DNA from: CAVQWT01 sp963717705
Lineage (GTDB): Bacteria; Pseudomonadota; Gammaproteobacteria; Burkholderiales; Casimicrobiaceae
NCBI GenBank assembly: GCA_963717705.1
Contig: CAVQWT010000003.1
Span: forward strand, 62,001-126,000
DNA length: 64,000 bases
Direction: 5' to 3'
Under the pieces are notes generated by a model. It worked only from the letters and a program-made list of their open reading frames with translations. It did not search any database and was not told the origin of the DNA. How positions within the stretch are numbered: position 1 is the stretch's first letter; every line of letters starts with the position of its first letter. Positions 48,542 to 56,765 of the stretch are shown here, piece after piece. The translations under genes and the position numbers were made by a program.

Positions 48542-49552
48542 ATGGCTGTCTGCCCTGAAGTCGACCCCGCGGCACCGCTTCAGTTCGTCATCAATGCGGC
48601 AGCGGGGAGCAGCGACGCGGACACGCGACGCGAGGTCATCGAAACAGAGCTGCGGGCGGCCGGGCGACGCGGGGAACTGCTGTTCAGCCGCCCCGCCGAG
48701 TTGGCCCGCGTGGCGCAACAGGCTGCGACAACGGCCATCGCCACCCGCACGGCCGTGGTCGCCGTCGGCGGCGACGGCACCCTCAACACGGTGGCGCAGG
48801 CCGCGCACGCCGTGGGCTGTGCCATGGGGGTGGTGCCGCAGGGCACGTTCAACTATTTCGCCCGTACCCACGGAATTCCCGCTGACCCCACCGAAGCTGT
48901 CCGCTTGCTGCTGCGCTCGGCGCCGGCGCCGGTTCAGGTGGCCGGCATCAACGACCGCGTGTTCCTGGTCAACGCCAGCCTGGGGCTCTATCCCGATCTG
49001 CTGGAAGACCGCGAAGCCTACAAAGCCCGTTTCGGTCGCAGCCGCTGGGTGGCGTTCGTGGCGGCCTGTGGGACACTGCTGCGCGCACAGCGCCAGCTGC
49101 GCCTGCACATCGAGATGGGTGGCAAGGCTCGCGACGTGCAGGCCTTGACGCTCTTCGTAGGCAACAACCGGCTGCAGCTGCAGCAGTTCGGTGCGGAGCC
49201 GGAGGACACTTTGGCCGGCACGCCTGGTGCCGGCAGCATGGCCGCACTGATGCTGCGGCCCATCGGAACACTGTCGATAATCAGGCTGATGCTGCACGGG
49301 GCGATGGGCAAGCTCGGCGAGGCGCAGAGCGTGGAACGTTTCGAGTTCGAGCACATGGTGGTGAGGCCCACGCTCGCGCCCGGCCGCCGCGGCGTGAAGG
49401 TCGCCTTCGACGGCGAGGTCACACGGATGCGCGCGCCGCTCGACTTTCGGGTGCTCGGCAAGCCGCTGTATCTGCTGATGCCGCGCCCTCATGACAGAGC
49501 AGCCGATAAGGCGGTCGACACCGCGGCCCGCGCCAACCGGACCGTCGGATGA
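48542..49552 (+). CDS. diacylglycerol/lipid kinase family protein
   Basis: Protein of 336 aa with the DAGK catalytic fold: NAAAGSSDAD, the nucleotide-binding AVGGDGTLNTVAQAAH, and GVVPQGTFNYFARTHGIP. The C-terminal half matches the second beta domain. This family phosphorylates diacylglycerol, sphingosine-like or related lipids; the substrate is unknown. Its stop overlaps the start of the phosphoesterase (ATGA), so they are translationally coupled. Confidence 0.88.
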   Translation: MAVCPEVDPAAPLQFVINAAAGSSDADTRREVIETELRAAGRRGELLFSRPAELARVAQQAATTAIATRTAVVAVGGDGTLNTVAQAAHAVGCAMGVVPQGTFNYFARTHGIPADPTEAVRLLLRSAPAPVQVAGINDRVFLVNASLGLYPDLLEDREAYKARFGRSRWVAFVAACGTLLRAQRQLRLHIEMGGKARDVQALTLFVGNNRLQLQQFGAEPEDTLAGTPGAGSMAALMLRPIGTLSIIRLMLHGAMGKLGEAQSVERFEFEHMVVRPTLAPGRRGVKVAFDGEVTRMRAPLDFRVLGKPLYLLMPRPHDRAADKAVDTAARANRTVG

Positions 49553-50346
49553 GCATCGTGCTGCAGATCTCGGACCCGCACTTCGGCACCGAACAGCCGA
49601 CGGTCGTCGAAGCGCTGGTGGCGCTTGCCCGGGAGCAGCGGCCCGATCTGCTCGTGCTCTCGGGCGACATCACTCAACGCGCGCGGCCGGCACAGTTCCA
49701 GGCGGCCCGCGCACTCACGGACCGCCTGGGCGTGCCGCTGCTGGCCGTTCCGGGCAACCACGACATTCCGCTGTTCGATCTGTGGGCGCGCCTGCGCCGG
49801 CCTTATGCCCGGCACATTGCTGCGTTCGGTGCCGACCTCGAACCCGTGCACTCGTCGCCTGACCTGATGGTGGTGTGCGTCAACACCACGCGGGCCTGGC
49901 GGCACAAGCATGGCGAGGTGTCCGGGCTTCAGATCGACCGCGTGGCCCGGCTCCTGACGGGGGCCAGGGATGCGCAGTTGCGCGTGGTGGTGGTACACCA
50001 GCCCGTGGCGGTGACGCGCGCCGAAGATGTGCCGAACCGGCTGCGCGGGCACGCCGCGGCACTGCAGCGCTGGGCCGCCGCCGGCGCCGACCTCGTCATG
50101 GGCGGGCACATCCACCTGCCCTACGTGATGGCGCTGCCCGGCCTTGCGCGGCCTATTTGGGCGGTTCAGGCGGGGACGGCGGTCTCGTCGCGGGTGCGCA
50201 AGGGGGCGCCCAATTCGGTGAATCTGCTGCGCTGGGGCGCAGATTCATCCCCGGGCCGCTGCCTGATCGAGCAACGGGACTTTTCGACTGCCGACCAGGC
50301 CTTTGTTCGCACCCAGATCACCGAAATCCGGCCCGCCCGCGCGTGA
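49549..50346 (+). CDS. calcineurin-like metallophosphoesterase
   Basis: Phosphoesterase of 265 aa with the metal-binding motifs ISDPHFG (D-x-H), LSGDITQRA (GD), PGNHDIP (GNHD), VHQPV and GGHIHLP (GHxH). These five motifs are intact, so catalytic activity is expected toward a phosphoester. The substrate is unknown; cyclic nucleotides, lipids or nucleotides are possible. It starts inside the ATGA overlap with the lipid kinase gene. Confidence 0.9.
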   Translation: MSIVLQISDPHFGTEQPTVVEALVALAREQRPDLLVLSGDITQRARPAQFQAARALTDRLGVPLLAVPGNHDIPLFDLWARLRRPYARHIAAFGADLEPVHSSPDLMVVCVNTTRAWRHKHGEVSGLQIDRVARLLTGARDAQLRVVVVHQPVAVTRAEDVPNRLRGHAAALQRWAAAGADLVMGGHIHLPYVMALPGLARPIWAVQAGTAVSSRVRKGAPNSVNLLRWGADSSPGRCLIEQRDFSTADQAFVRTQITEIRPARA

Positions 50347-50539
50347 CACTCACGCGGTCGGGCTGCAGTTCCTGCCCCGCGCGATAGCGTACCGGCATGT
50401 TGCACCTACGCTCGCCATCGGCAGGCAGAACACTTCGGTTCTTCCGTCTCGCCGCTCACGCATTTTCTGCTTTTCCGCGAGAGCTGCCGGTCGCAGACTA
50501 CGGCCCGAATGTCCGTCAATTCATTCGAAGGCTTACGTC

Positions 50540-51352
50540 ATGCGTCGTTCGACATTCATTCGGTTGCCCATCCTCGGGTTGGCTTTGCTCGCGATGACTT
50601 CACTGGCCCATGCCAATGCTGCAGAGCGCGAACGCGTGCTGATCGTCCTGACCAACACAGCCAATATGCCCGGTACCGAGCGAACCACGGGTGTCTGGGC
50701 GTCGGAGTACACCGATCCCTGGCGCGTCTTTGGCGAGGCCGGCTACGAGGTGCACGCGGCCTCCCCACGTGGCGGCATCGGCCCGATCGACCCGCGCTCG
50801 GGCTCGGCCGACAGCGTCAAGCGCATCCCCGCGGCCTAGGTGGCCATGCAGGCAACGCGGCCTCTGGCCGAGCTGAAGTCTGGCGACTACGCAGCCGTTT
50901 TCCTCACCGGCGGGCACGGCACGATGTGGGATTTTCCGGACGATCCGAACCTGCGCCGCATCGTCGAAGAAACGCTCGGCCGCAGCGCACCCGTCGGTGC
51001 CGTGTGCCATGGCCCCGCCGGGCTGCTGTCGGCGCGCAAGGCCGACGGCACGCCCTGGGTCGCCGGCCGCCGCGTCAACGGCTTCACCAACCTTGAAGAG
51101 GCTGCCGCCGGCATGAAGAGCGTCGTGCCCTCCCTGCTCGAAGACCGGCTGAGGGCGCTGGGCGGGCGCTTCGAGTCGGCCGGCGTCTTCCAGCGCCATG
51201 TCGCCGTCGATGGCGCACTGGTCACCGGCCAGAACCCCGCGTCGTCAACGGCCGTCGCCGAGGCCATGCTCGAACTGCTGCGCAAGCGCCGCACGCCTTG
51301 GACATCGTCTTGCTGTCGCGCAGCGGCGTCTGGGGGGCGCACGGGACCGTGA
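50540..51352 (+). pseudogene. DJ-1/PfpI (type 1 glutamine amidotransferase-like) protein with in-frame TAG
   Basis: ATG 50540 gives a signal peptide (PILGLALLAMTSLAHA) and a class I glutamine amidotransferase-like fold: RVLIVLTNTANMPGTERTTGVW. After SADSVKRIPAA a TAG (50837-50839) interrupts the frame; the same frame continues with AMQATRPLAELKSGDYAAVFLTGGHGTMWDF and the catalytic Cys motif GAVCHGPAGLL, then NPASSTAVAEAML. A GAG-to-TAG change is plausible. The C-terminus beyond RKRRTP looks out of family. Either a pseudogene, a readthrough gene, or a base error. Confidence 0.8.
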
Positions 51353-51503
51353 ACGGGAGCTGGTGCGCAGGTTTCTGTTCTCGCCAGTGGCGCCGGCACT
51401 TTCTGTTCGGCTTTGCCGAAGCAAAGCTCACGGACGATCTGCTTCTTCATCGAACACATCAAGTCCATATTCGACCGTGTTCAAACTTCTTCGAGGCCCG
51501 ACC

Positions 51504-51704
51504 ATGAACGTTCACTTCCGTTGCAGAGACTCCATAATCGGGCGCTGGCAGCAGCGCGGCGTCGAACGCCTGCGTCAGGCATTGCGGCACCTTCAGCAGC
51601 TGCTGGCAGTGGACCGCCAACCCGCGGCGCTGGCGTTGATACCGATCCGTGTTGTGCAGCCGCGTGTAGCACGCGAGCCGCACCGACGCAACTGGCGCGA
51701 TTGA
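51504..51704 (+). CDS. small hypothetical protein, 66 aa
   Basis: Plus-strand frame of 66 residues beginning NVHFRCRDSIIGRWQQRG with Arg/Gln-rich helices and ending REPHRRNWRD. No recognised domain and no strong ribosome-binding site. It lies between the DJ-1 gene and the TerB-like gene; coding status is uncertain. Confidence 0.35.
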   Translation: MNVHFRCRDSIIGRWQQRGVERLRQALRHLQQLLAVDRQPAALALIPIRVVQPRVAREPHRRNWRD

Positions 51705-51798
51705 CCGCGCCGCTGTTGTCCCGCCGCCGTCTCAATTTCGGCTGCAACTCGCTGCGCCAATAACCCCCGCTTCCATCCCTTCACGAAAGAACACCGCC

Positions 51799-52233
51799 AT
51801 GCGCTCCTACCCTCGCAACAGCCCCGAAGCCGCCGCACGCATCGTGGCACTCGTCCTCATCGCCGACGGACACGGCTGCCGCTCGGAGTTCGACGTGCTG
51901 AACCATCTGGATGGGCCGCGCGAACTGGGACTGGAATCCGACGGCTTGCCGCGCATCGTCCAGACACTTTGCGAAGACCTGCTGATGGGCGACCACGGCA
52001 GCGGTTCGATGCTGGGCGGCGTGGACGACAGCGCCTTGGCTGCGCTGATGGCCGAGGTGGACGAACCGGCGCTTCAGCGCAAGGTGCTGCGGCTGGCGGT
52101 CGCCGCCGCCCGCGCCGATCATCACCTTGCCGACGGGGAAACCCTGGTCCTGGCGGCTGCTCGCCGCTATTGGGGCATCAGTGGAGAAGCAGAGGCAGGC
52201 AGCCGCTTCGCTGCCGACTCGCAGGCCGCCTGA
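51799..52233 (+). CDS. TerB-like protein
   Basis: Protein of 144 aa resembling the TerB tellurite-resistance/DUF-TerB fold: an all-helical bundle with ARIVALVLIADGHGCRSEFDVLNHLD and LQRKVLRLAVAAARADHHLADGETLVLAAARRYWG. TerB domains bind metal ions and link membrane and stress responses; the exact role is not shown. No terZ/A/C/D genes are nearby. It converges with the NhaR-type gene over a hairpin. Confidence 0.75.
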   Translation: MRSYPRNSPEAAARIVALVLIADGHGCRSEFDVLNHLDGPRELGLESDGLPRIVQTLCEDLLMGDHGSGSMLGGVDDSALAALMAEVDEPALQRKVLRLAVAAARADHHLADGETLVLAAARRYWGISGEAEAGSRFAADSQAA

Positions 52234-52249
52234 GCGAAAGCGCTCAGGC
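52228..52249. terminator. hairpin between convergent genes
   Basis: GCCTGAGC-GAAAGC-GCTCAGGC is a perfect 8-bp stem that covers the TerB stop and the end of the NhaR-type gene. It is a compact bidirectional terminator candidate with no clear T tract. Confidence 0.4.
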
Positions 52250-53125
52250 GCGCGCCGCGGCGATGACCTGCAGCACCAGCGGGTGATGCTGCCCGCGGCG
52301 TGAGCGGATGGCGTGGATTTCCTCCTTCACGTCGTCGCAGCGTCCGAGCAGTCGCAGTCCGCGCATCAAGCCCACGTCGTCGGCACCGAGGCGGGAGACA
52401 GGGAACACCCCCAGTCCGCGCGCGGCGAACACTGCCAGCAGCGCGCTGTCTTCGAACTCGCCGACGATGCGCGGCCGCAATCCCCTGGCCTCGAACCAGC
52501 GATCGAGGGTGGGGCGCAAGGCCGAGTGGCCGGTGGGGAGCAGCACCGGCAGCCGGTTCAGCGAGTGCGGAAACTGGTCCACATCGGCCTTGTGCACGTG
52601 CGCGGCGGGCCCGAACCACTCCACCGTCGATTCGACCAGCCGTTCGCTCGTCAGGCGCAGGTTCGGATTGCGCGGTGCCGGCTGCCCGGCCAGCACCAAG
52701 TCCAGGTGGTGCAGCGCCAGTTCGGCCAGCAATTGCTCGAATTCACCCTCGTGGCACACCAGCCTCAGTGATGGCGTGGCCAGCACGGGTTCCAGCAGTG
52801 CGTGCGCGGCCAGCTTGGAAATTCCGTCTGACATGCCGACGGCCAAACGGGCGACCTTGCCACTGGCCGCCTCGCGCACTTCGTCGGGGATCGCCTGGCC
52901 CAGTTGAAATATTTCCTCGGCGCGGGCGAAGGCTGCCTGACCCGCCTCGGTCAGCGCCACGCCGCGGCCGGCCGGCTTGAGCAACTGGTGGCCGAGCGCC
53001 TTCTCGAGTTCCCGCACCTGGGCGCTTATGGTCTGCACCGCCATGTCCAGCCGCTCGGCCGCGCGGGCGAAGCCGCCTTCCTTCGTGACAACCCAGAAGT
53101 AATACAGATGGCGGTAGTTGAGCAT
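52244..53125 (-). CDS. nhaR: LysR-family regulator, NhaR-like
   Basis: LysR-type regulator (293 aa). The winged helix starts at LNYRHLYYFWVVTKEGGFARAAERLDMAVQTISAQVRELEKALG, whose LNYxHLxYFW form is characteristic of NhaR, the sodium-responsive activator. The effector-binding domain follows. No nhaA is present in the window, but a Ca2+/Na+ exchanger gene lies about 0.8 kb away, divergent. ATG 53125 was chosen; the frame extends upstream without similarity. Confidence 0.88.
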   Translation of the reverse strand: MLNYRHLYYFWVVTKEGGFARAAERLDMAVQTISAQVRELEKALGHQLLKPAGRGVALTEAGQAAFARAEEIFQLGQAIPDEVREAASGKVARLAVGMSDGISKLAAHALLEPVLATPSLRLVCHEGEFEQLLAELALHHLDLVLAGQPAPRNPNLRLTSERLVESTVEWFGPAAHVHKADVDQFPHSLNRLPVLLPTGHSALRPTLDRWFEARGLRPRIVGEFEDSALLAVFAARGLGVFPVSRLGADDVGLMRGLRLLGRCDDVKEEIHAIRSRRGQHHPLVLQVIAAARA

Positions 53126-53126
53126 G

Positions 53127-53190
53127 CCGATCTCACATCGGAAAAACAGAAGTTTACATCTGCCTGGAACTGATTTCTTCGAATCTCGAA
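53127..53190. promoter_or_regulatory. inverted repeats in the nhaR divergent region
   Basis: CCGAT-CTCAC-ATCGG (53127-53141) lies directly upstream of the nhaR ATG, and TTCGA-ATC-TCGAA (53178-53190) lies midway to the divergent small membrane gene. LysR proteins bind inverted repeats in such positions; binding here is inference. Confidence 0.3.
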
Positions 53191-53234
53191 CAGCCGAAGA
53201 CTGCCAGCTGCGGCTCAAAAAAGAGGAAACGATC

Positions 53235-53648
53235 ATGTTCTACGCACTCAGCTGGTCCGTGGTGTTCAGCCTTCTCACGCTTTGGTCGCTCGCAGCCTGG
53301 GCGTTCCACTCGATCACGGCATGGACGGTCTCGAATGCAGGCGCGTTGACAGGCGCCGCATCGGGCGTAGAAGGCCTTCGTCTGCCGGAGTGGCTGGCCC
53401 CCTGGGTGCCGCCGGAGATCGTGCAGGCGATGACCTCGCTGCTTTCGGGCCTGGCGCCGGCTGTCGAGAGTCTAGTGCAGGCCGCGCCGGCGCTGGCTGG
53501 CGGCCTGACCGTGGCGACCTGGGTGATCTGGGGCCTCGTCAGCGTGCTGCTTGTCCTGGTAGGAGCGGGCCTGCACCTGCTCATTGCGATGTGGCGCCGC
53601 CGCGGTGGCGGCCCTGGTCCCCAGCCGCGCCCGCAGGTGACCGCATGA
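53235..53648 (+). CDS. small two-helix membrane protein
   Basis: Protein of 137 aa with an N-terminal helix (ALSWSVVFSLLTLWSLAAWAFHSI) and a C-terminal helix (TWVIWGLVSVLLVLVGAGLHLLIAMW) flanking an Ala/Pro-rich soluble region. The tail is basic. ATG 53235 follows AAGAGGAAACG, a good ribosome-binding site. Not recognised; divergent from nhaR, which may control it. Confidence 0.65.
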   Translation: MFYALSWSVVFSLLTLWSLAAWAFHSITAWTVSNAGALTGAASGVEGLRLPEWLAPWVPPEIVQAMTSLLSGLAPAVESLVQAAPALAGGLTVATWVIWGLVSVLLVLVGAGLHLLIAMWRRRGGGPGPQPRPQVTA

Positions 53649-53964
53649 CGGGAAGGCTTACCTCGGGCGGACGCGACGCGACGGCTGCACGCACCGCTGT
53701 TCTTGTGATCGCCTGCCCGAGACCAGACAGGCTGGCGATGGCGGACCTGGCGCCGACGCTCACGGGTCCGATCGGGCAGGTGTTGCGATGGCGAGGGCCC
53801 CGGCCCACGGGCATGTTGCTGCCCGGGGCTGTCCAGGCGCGACCGCAGCGCTGCGCCGGGCGCTCACGTCCGGTCCTGAGACCGGCGCTGAGGCTGACCG
53901 CTGAGGCGCACATGTGGCGGACCGGCTTGCGGTGGGCAGATGTTTGTCGCTACAGTGCCCTGTG
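53649..53964. other. gene-free stretch before the exchanger gene
   Basis: About 316 bases with no supportable gene. Overlapping frames on both strands have no recognisable features. It probably holds the exchanger promoter and leader. Confidence 0.5.
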
Positions 53965-55050
53965 ATGAACATGCTCATGTTTCTTGGCGGCCTGATCCTG
54001 CTGGTCATCGGTGCCAACGTGCTGGTGCGCGGCGCGTCCAAGCTGGCCCTTTCGTTCGGCATCAGCCCGCTCGTCGTTGGACTCACCATCGTCGCCTTCG
54101 GCACCAGCGCACCCGAGGTCGCGGTCAGCGTCGGTGCCGTGCTCGATGGGCGGGACGACATCGCCATCGGGAACGTCGTCGGCAGCAACATCTTCAACGT
54201 GCTGTTCATCCTCGGCGTCAGCGCGCTGATCACGCCGCTGATCGTGAACATCCAGCTGATCCGCCAGGAGGTGCCCATCATGATCGGCGCCAGCCTGCTG
54301 CTGCTGGCTCTGGGGCTGGACGGCCGACTGTCGTTCTTCGACGGTAGCTTTCTCTTTGTGCTGCTCTTGGCGTACACGATGTTCCTCGTCGTGCAGTCGC
54401 GGCGCGAAACACGGGCCGCCAAGGACGAGTACGCGGACGAGATCAAGCTCGCCGAAGCCGGTGCCTGGGACAGCCGGCTGCCCGTGCAGCTGCTGCTGAT
54501 TGGCGCCGGCTTGGCGGCACTGGTGTTCGGGTCCGATTACCTCGTGCAGGCCTCGGTGAACTTCGCCAAGGCGATGGGCGTGAGCGACCTGGTCATTGGC
54601 CTGACCATCGTCGCCGCCGGCACCAGCATGCCCGAGGTCGCCACCAGCATCACTGCGGCAATCAAAGGCGAGCGCGACATTGCGGTGGGCAACGTAGTCG
54701 GCAGCAACACCTTCAACATCCTTGGCTGTCTGGGCCTGTCGGGCCTGGTATCGGGTGACGTTGGCTTGGCCATGGCGCCGTCGCTGCTGGCCTTCGACAT
54801 CTGGATCATGCTGGCAGTGGCGCTGGCGTGCCTGCCGGTTTTCATGACCGGCCGCGAGATTGCGCGCTGGGAAGGCGGCGTCTTCCTCGGCTATTACGTC
54901 GCCTACGTGGCTTACCTGATCCTGGCCGCGCAGCAGCACGACGCGCTGCAGGGTTTCTCAGGCCTGATGCTCGGCTTCGTCGTGCCACTGACCGTGGTGA
55001 CACTGGTGGTGGTGATGATCCGCCGTCCGGCCGCAGCCGGCGAGCGGTGA
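53965..55050 (+). CDS. calcium/sodium antiporter (CaCA family)
   Basis: K+-dependent-type Na+/Ca2+ exchanger-like protein (361 aa) with two inverted repeats of five TM helices. The two alpha repeats contain GLTIVAFGTSAPEVAVSVGA and GLTIVAAGTSMPEVATSITA, with the ion-binding acidic residue in each (PE). A cytoplasmic loop (RRETRAAKDEYADEIK) separates them. Role: Ca2+ or similar cation exchange at the inner membrane. It starts a plus-strand run with the next three genes. Confidence 0.93.
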   Translation: MNMLMFLGGLILLVIGANVLVRGASKLALSFGISPLVVGLTIVAFGTSAPEVAVSVGAVLDGRDDIAIGNVVGSNIFNVLFILGVSALITPLIVNIQLIRQEVPIMIGASLLLLALGLDGRLSFFDGSFLFVLLLAYTMFLVVQSRRETRAAKDEYADEIKLAEAGAWDSRLPVQLLLIGAGLAALVFGSDYLVQASVNFAKAMGVSDLVIGLTIVAAGTSMPEVATSITAAIKGERDIAVGNVVGSNTFNILGCLGLSGLVSGDVGLAMAPSLLAFDIWIMLAVALACLPVFMTGREIARWEGGVFLGYYVAYVAYLILAAQQHDALQGFSGLMLGFVVPLTVVTLVVVMIRRPAAAGER

Positions 55051-55054
55051 GTCG

Positions 55055-55264
55055 ATGAGCTCTCCCGACAAACTGCTCGCTCGCATCCATGCCTTGCAGG
55101 AAGGCGTTGAAGAGGCGTATCGACAGCGACTCAGCGTCTGGGAAACCAAGCGCGCGCCCAACGCGCCAGCGAACTATCGCGCCAGCATCGTCGCCAAAGC
55201 CGGTGGTGTGCCGGTGTCGCCGTGGAAGATGCGCGGGCAGCACGCTGTCGTTGCGGCTACATGA
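55055..55264 (+). CDS. small hypothetical protein, 69 aa
   Basis: ATG 55055 is 4 bases after the exchanger stop. The protein begins SSPDKLLARIHALQEGVEEAYRQRLSVWETKRAPNAP and ends AVVAAT. It is not recognised. Its TGA overlaps the ATG of exoD (ATGA), so it is likely part of the same operon. Confidence 0.6.
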   Translation: MSSPDKLLARIHALQEGVEEAYRQRLSVWETKRAPNAPANYRASIVAKAGGVPVSPWKMRGQHAVVAAT

Positions 55265-55855
55265 CGGAGCCCCTCGTGCAGATCTTGCGCGAAACAGCCG
55301 CGACCCTTACCCACCGAGCGGGTGTCGATGCAGACGCTGGCGCAAGCCCACGGGCACGCGGCACACGGCACCTTGCTGCTGCTGATGGCAGCGCCTTGCC
55401 TCCTGCCCGTGCCGGGCGTGGGCACGGTGCTCGGCCTGGGGATGGCGGCGCTGGCGGCAGCGATGTTGCGGGGCCACTCCTCAGCATGCCCTCCCCAGCG
55501 GGCGGCCGAACTCGAGCACTCCCGCCGCTCGGCGCAGCGCGTGCTGGGCCTGATTGCGTCTGCCTATTCCATGGCCGGACGCTTCGCCAGGGTCCGGCTG
55601 AGCCATCTGGCATCCGCGGACAGACGGTCATGGGCCGCCGTCGCGATTGGGTTGATGGCCGTCATCGTCGTGTTGCCGATTCCCTTCGGCAACCTGCTGA
55701 CGGCACTGGCGATGATGCTTATCGGGTTGGGGCTGGTGTTTCGCGATGGCGTGGCCGCGGTCTTTGGGCAGGCCATGGCGGGGCTGGCGCTGTTCGTCAC
55801 CGCGGGCATGATGCTGATGGCGTGGATCTGGGGCAGCGAATGGATCACGCGCTAG
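55261..55855 (+). pseudogene. exoD: ExoD-family exopolysaccharide-related protein, frameshifted
   Basis: ATG 55261 gives TEPLVQILRETAATL. The frame then shifts near 55309, where an extra A would restore PTERVSMQTLAQAHGHAAHGTLLLLMAAPCLLPVPGVGTVLGL, the ExoD core, and the rest continues to TAG 55855. The membrane segments and ExoD motif are otherwise intact. Without the correction, translation would start at a GTG (55322) and lose the N-terminus. Either a real frameshift or a base error. Confidence 0.8.
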
Positions 55856-55910
55856 GTTTCAACGTGAACGGGCTTATTTAACGATCTACGCAACCCTCAA
55901 GACTCTGCAT

Positions 55911-56357
55911 GTGCTGTCCATCATCGTGTGGATCGGCGGCATGGTGTTTGCGCACTTCTTCCTGCGCCCCGCCGTCGCTCAGCTCGAACCGGCGGTACGG
56001 CTGCGCGTAATGCACGATGTGCTCGGCCGTTTCTTCCAAGCCGTGCTTGCAGCCTCGTTGGCGACACTGGTCAGCGGTGTATGGATGCTGGGCCGCGTGG
56101 CCAAGCAGGTGGTGCAATCCGGTGGCAGCTTCGAGATGCCGCTGGCCTGGACCATCATGGCGGTGCTTGGCGTCGCGATGGTGGCAATCTTCATGCACAT
56201 CCGCTTCGTGCTCCACAAGAGGCTCGGCCGGGCCGTTGCGGCGTCCGAGTGGACCGCCGGTGGTGCGGCCCTGGCACAGATTGGCCGTTGGGTTTCAATC
56301 AACCTGGGCCTTGGCATCTTGGTACTGCTAGTGACGCTGGTGCGCTGGACAGCCTGA
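55911..56357 (+). CDS. CopD-like membrane protein
   Basis: Membrane protein (about 148 aa) of the CopD/DUF family: VLSIIVWIGGMVFAHFFLRPA, then helices LATLVSGVWMLG, TIMAVLGVAMVAIFMHIRF and SINLGLGILVLLVTLVRW. The family-like N-terminus (IYATLKTLH) lies upstream in frame but has no standard start, so GTG 55911 is used by default. Copper handling is possible by family but not shown. It is 56 bases downstream of exoD. Confidence 0.65.
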   Translation: MLSIIVWIGGMVFAHFFLRPAVAQLEPAVRLRVMHDVLGRFFQAVLAASLATLVSGVWMLGRVAKQVVQSGGSFEMPLAWTIMAVLGVAMVAIFMHIRFVLHKRLGRAVAASEWTAGGAALAQIGRWVSINLGLGILVLLVTLVRWTA

Positions 56358-56765
56358 GTCAGGCTCCGCAGACCTTGAGGCTCCGAACGTCGACTGGCAC
56401 AAACGATTAACAGCCGCAAAGAGTCGGACAGGGTCCGAAGACATCGGGGCACCCGGCCAAGAGCAGCCGCTCGTCGCCTTCTCTCAATTCGCTCCACAGG
56501 AGCCCTCGAGTCTCTCTACCCTGATCGATTGGCGCTTGGCTTCGGTTGGAATGCCTGTTCGTCATCCGGGTTGAACCGAGGCGCCGCGCAAGCGTTCTCA
56601 GCTCGCGAAGCGTTGGCCTGCATCAATCCGTGTCAATTGGGGTTGCGGTCCTCGGGCGAAGACGGGCTCACTCGTACTTGACAGCAGTCGTAGGATGCGC
56701 AAAGGATAAGGCGTCGTAACCGATCCGTCGCTGCGTTCGACCGCTGCACTGCGAAAGGAGCACCC
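56358..56765. other. gene-free stretch upstream of the TPR gene
   Basis: About 408 bases without a supportable gene. It ends with a good ribosome-binding site (GAAAGGAGCACCC) for the TPR gene. No repeat or RNA fold stands out. Confidence 0.5.
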
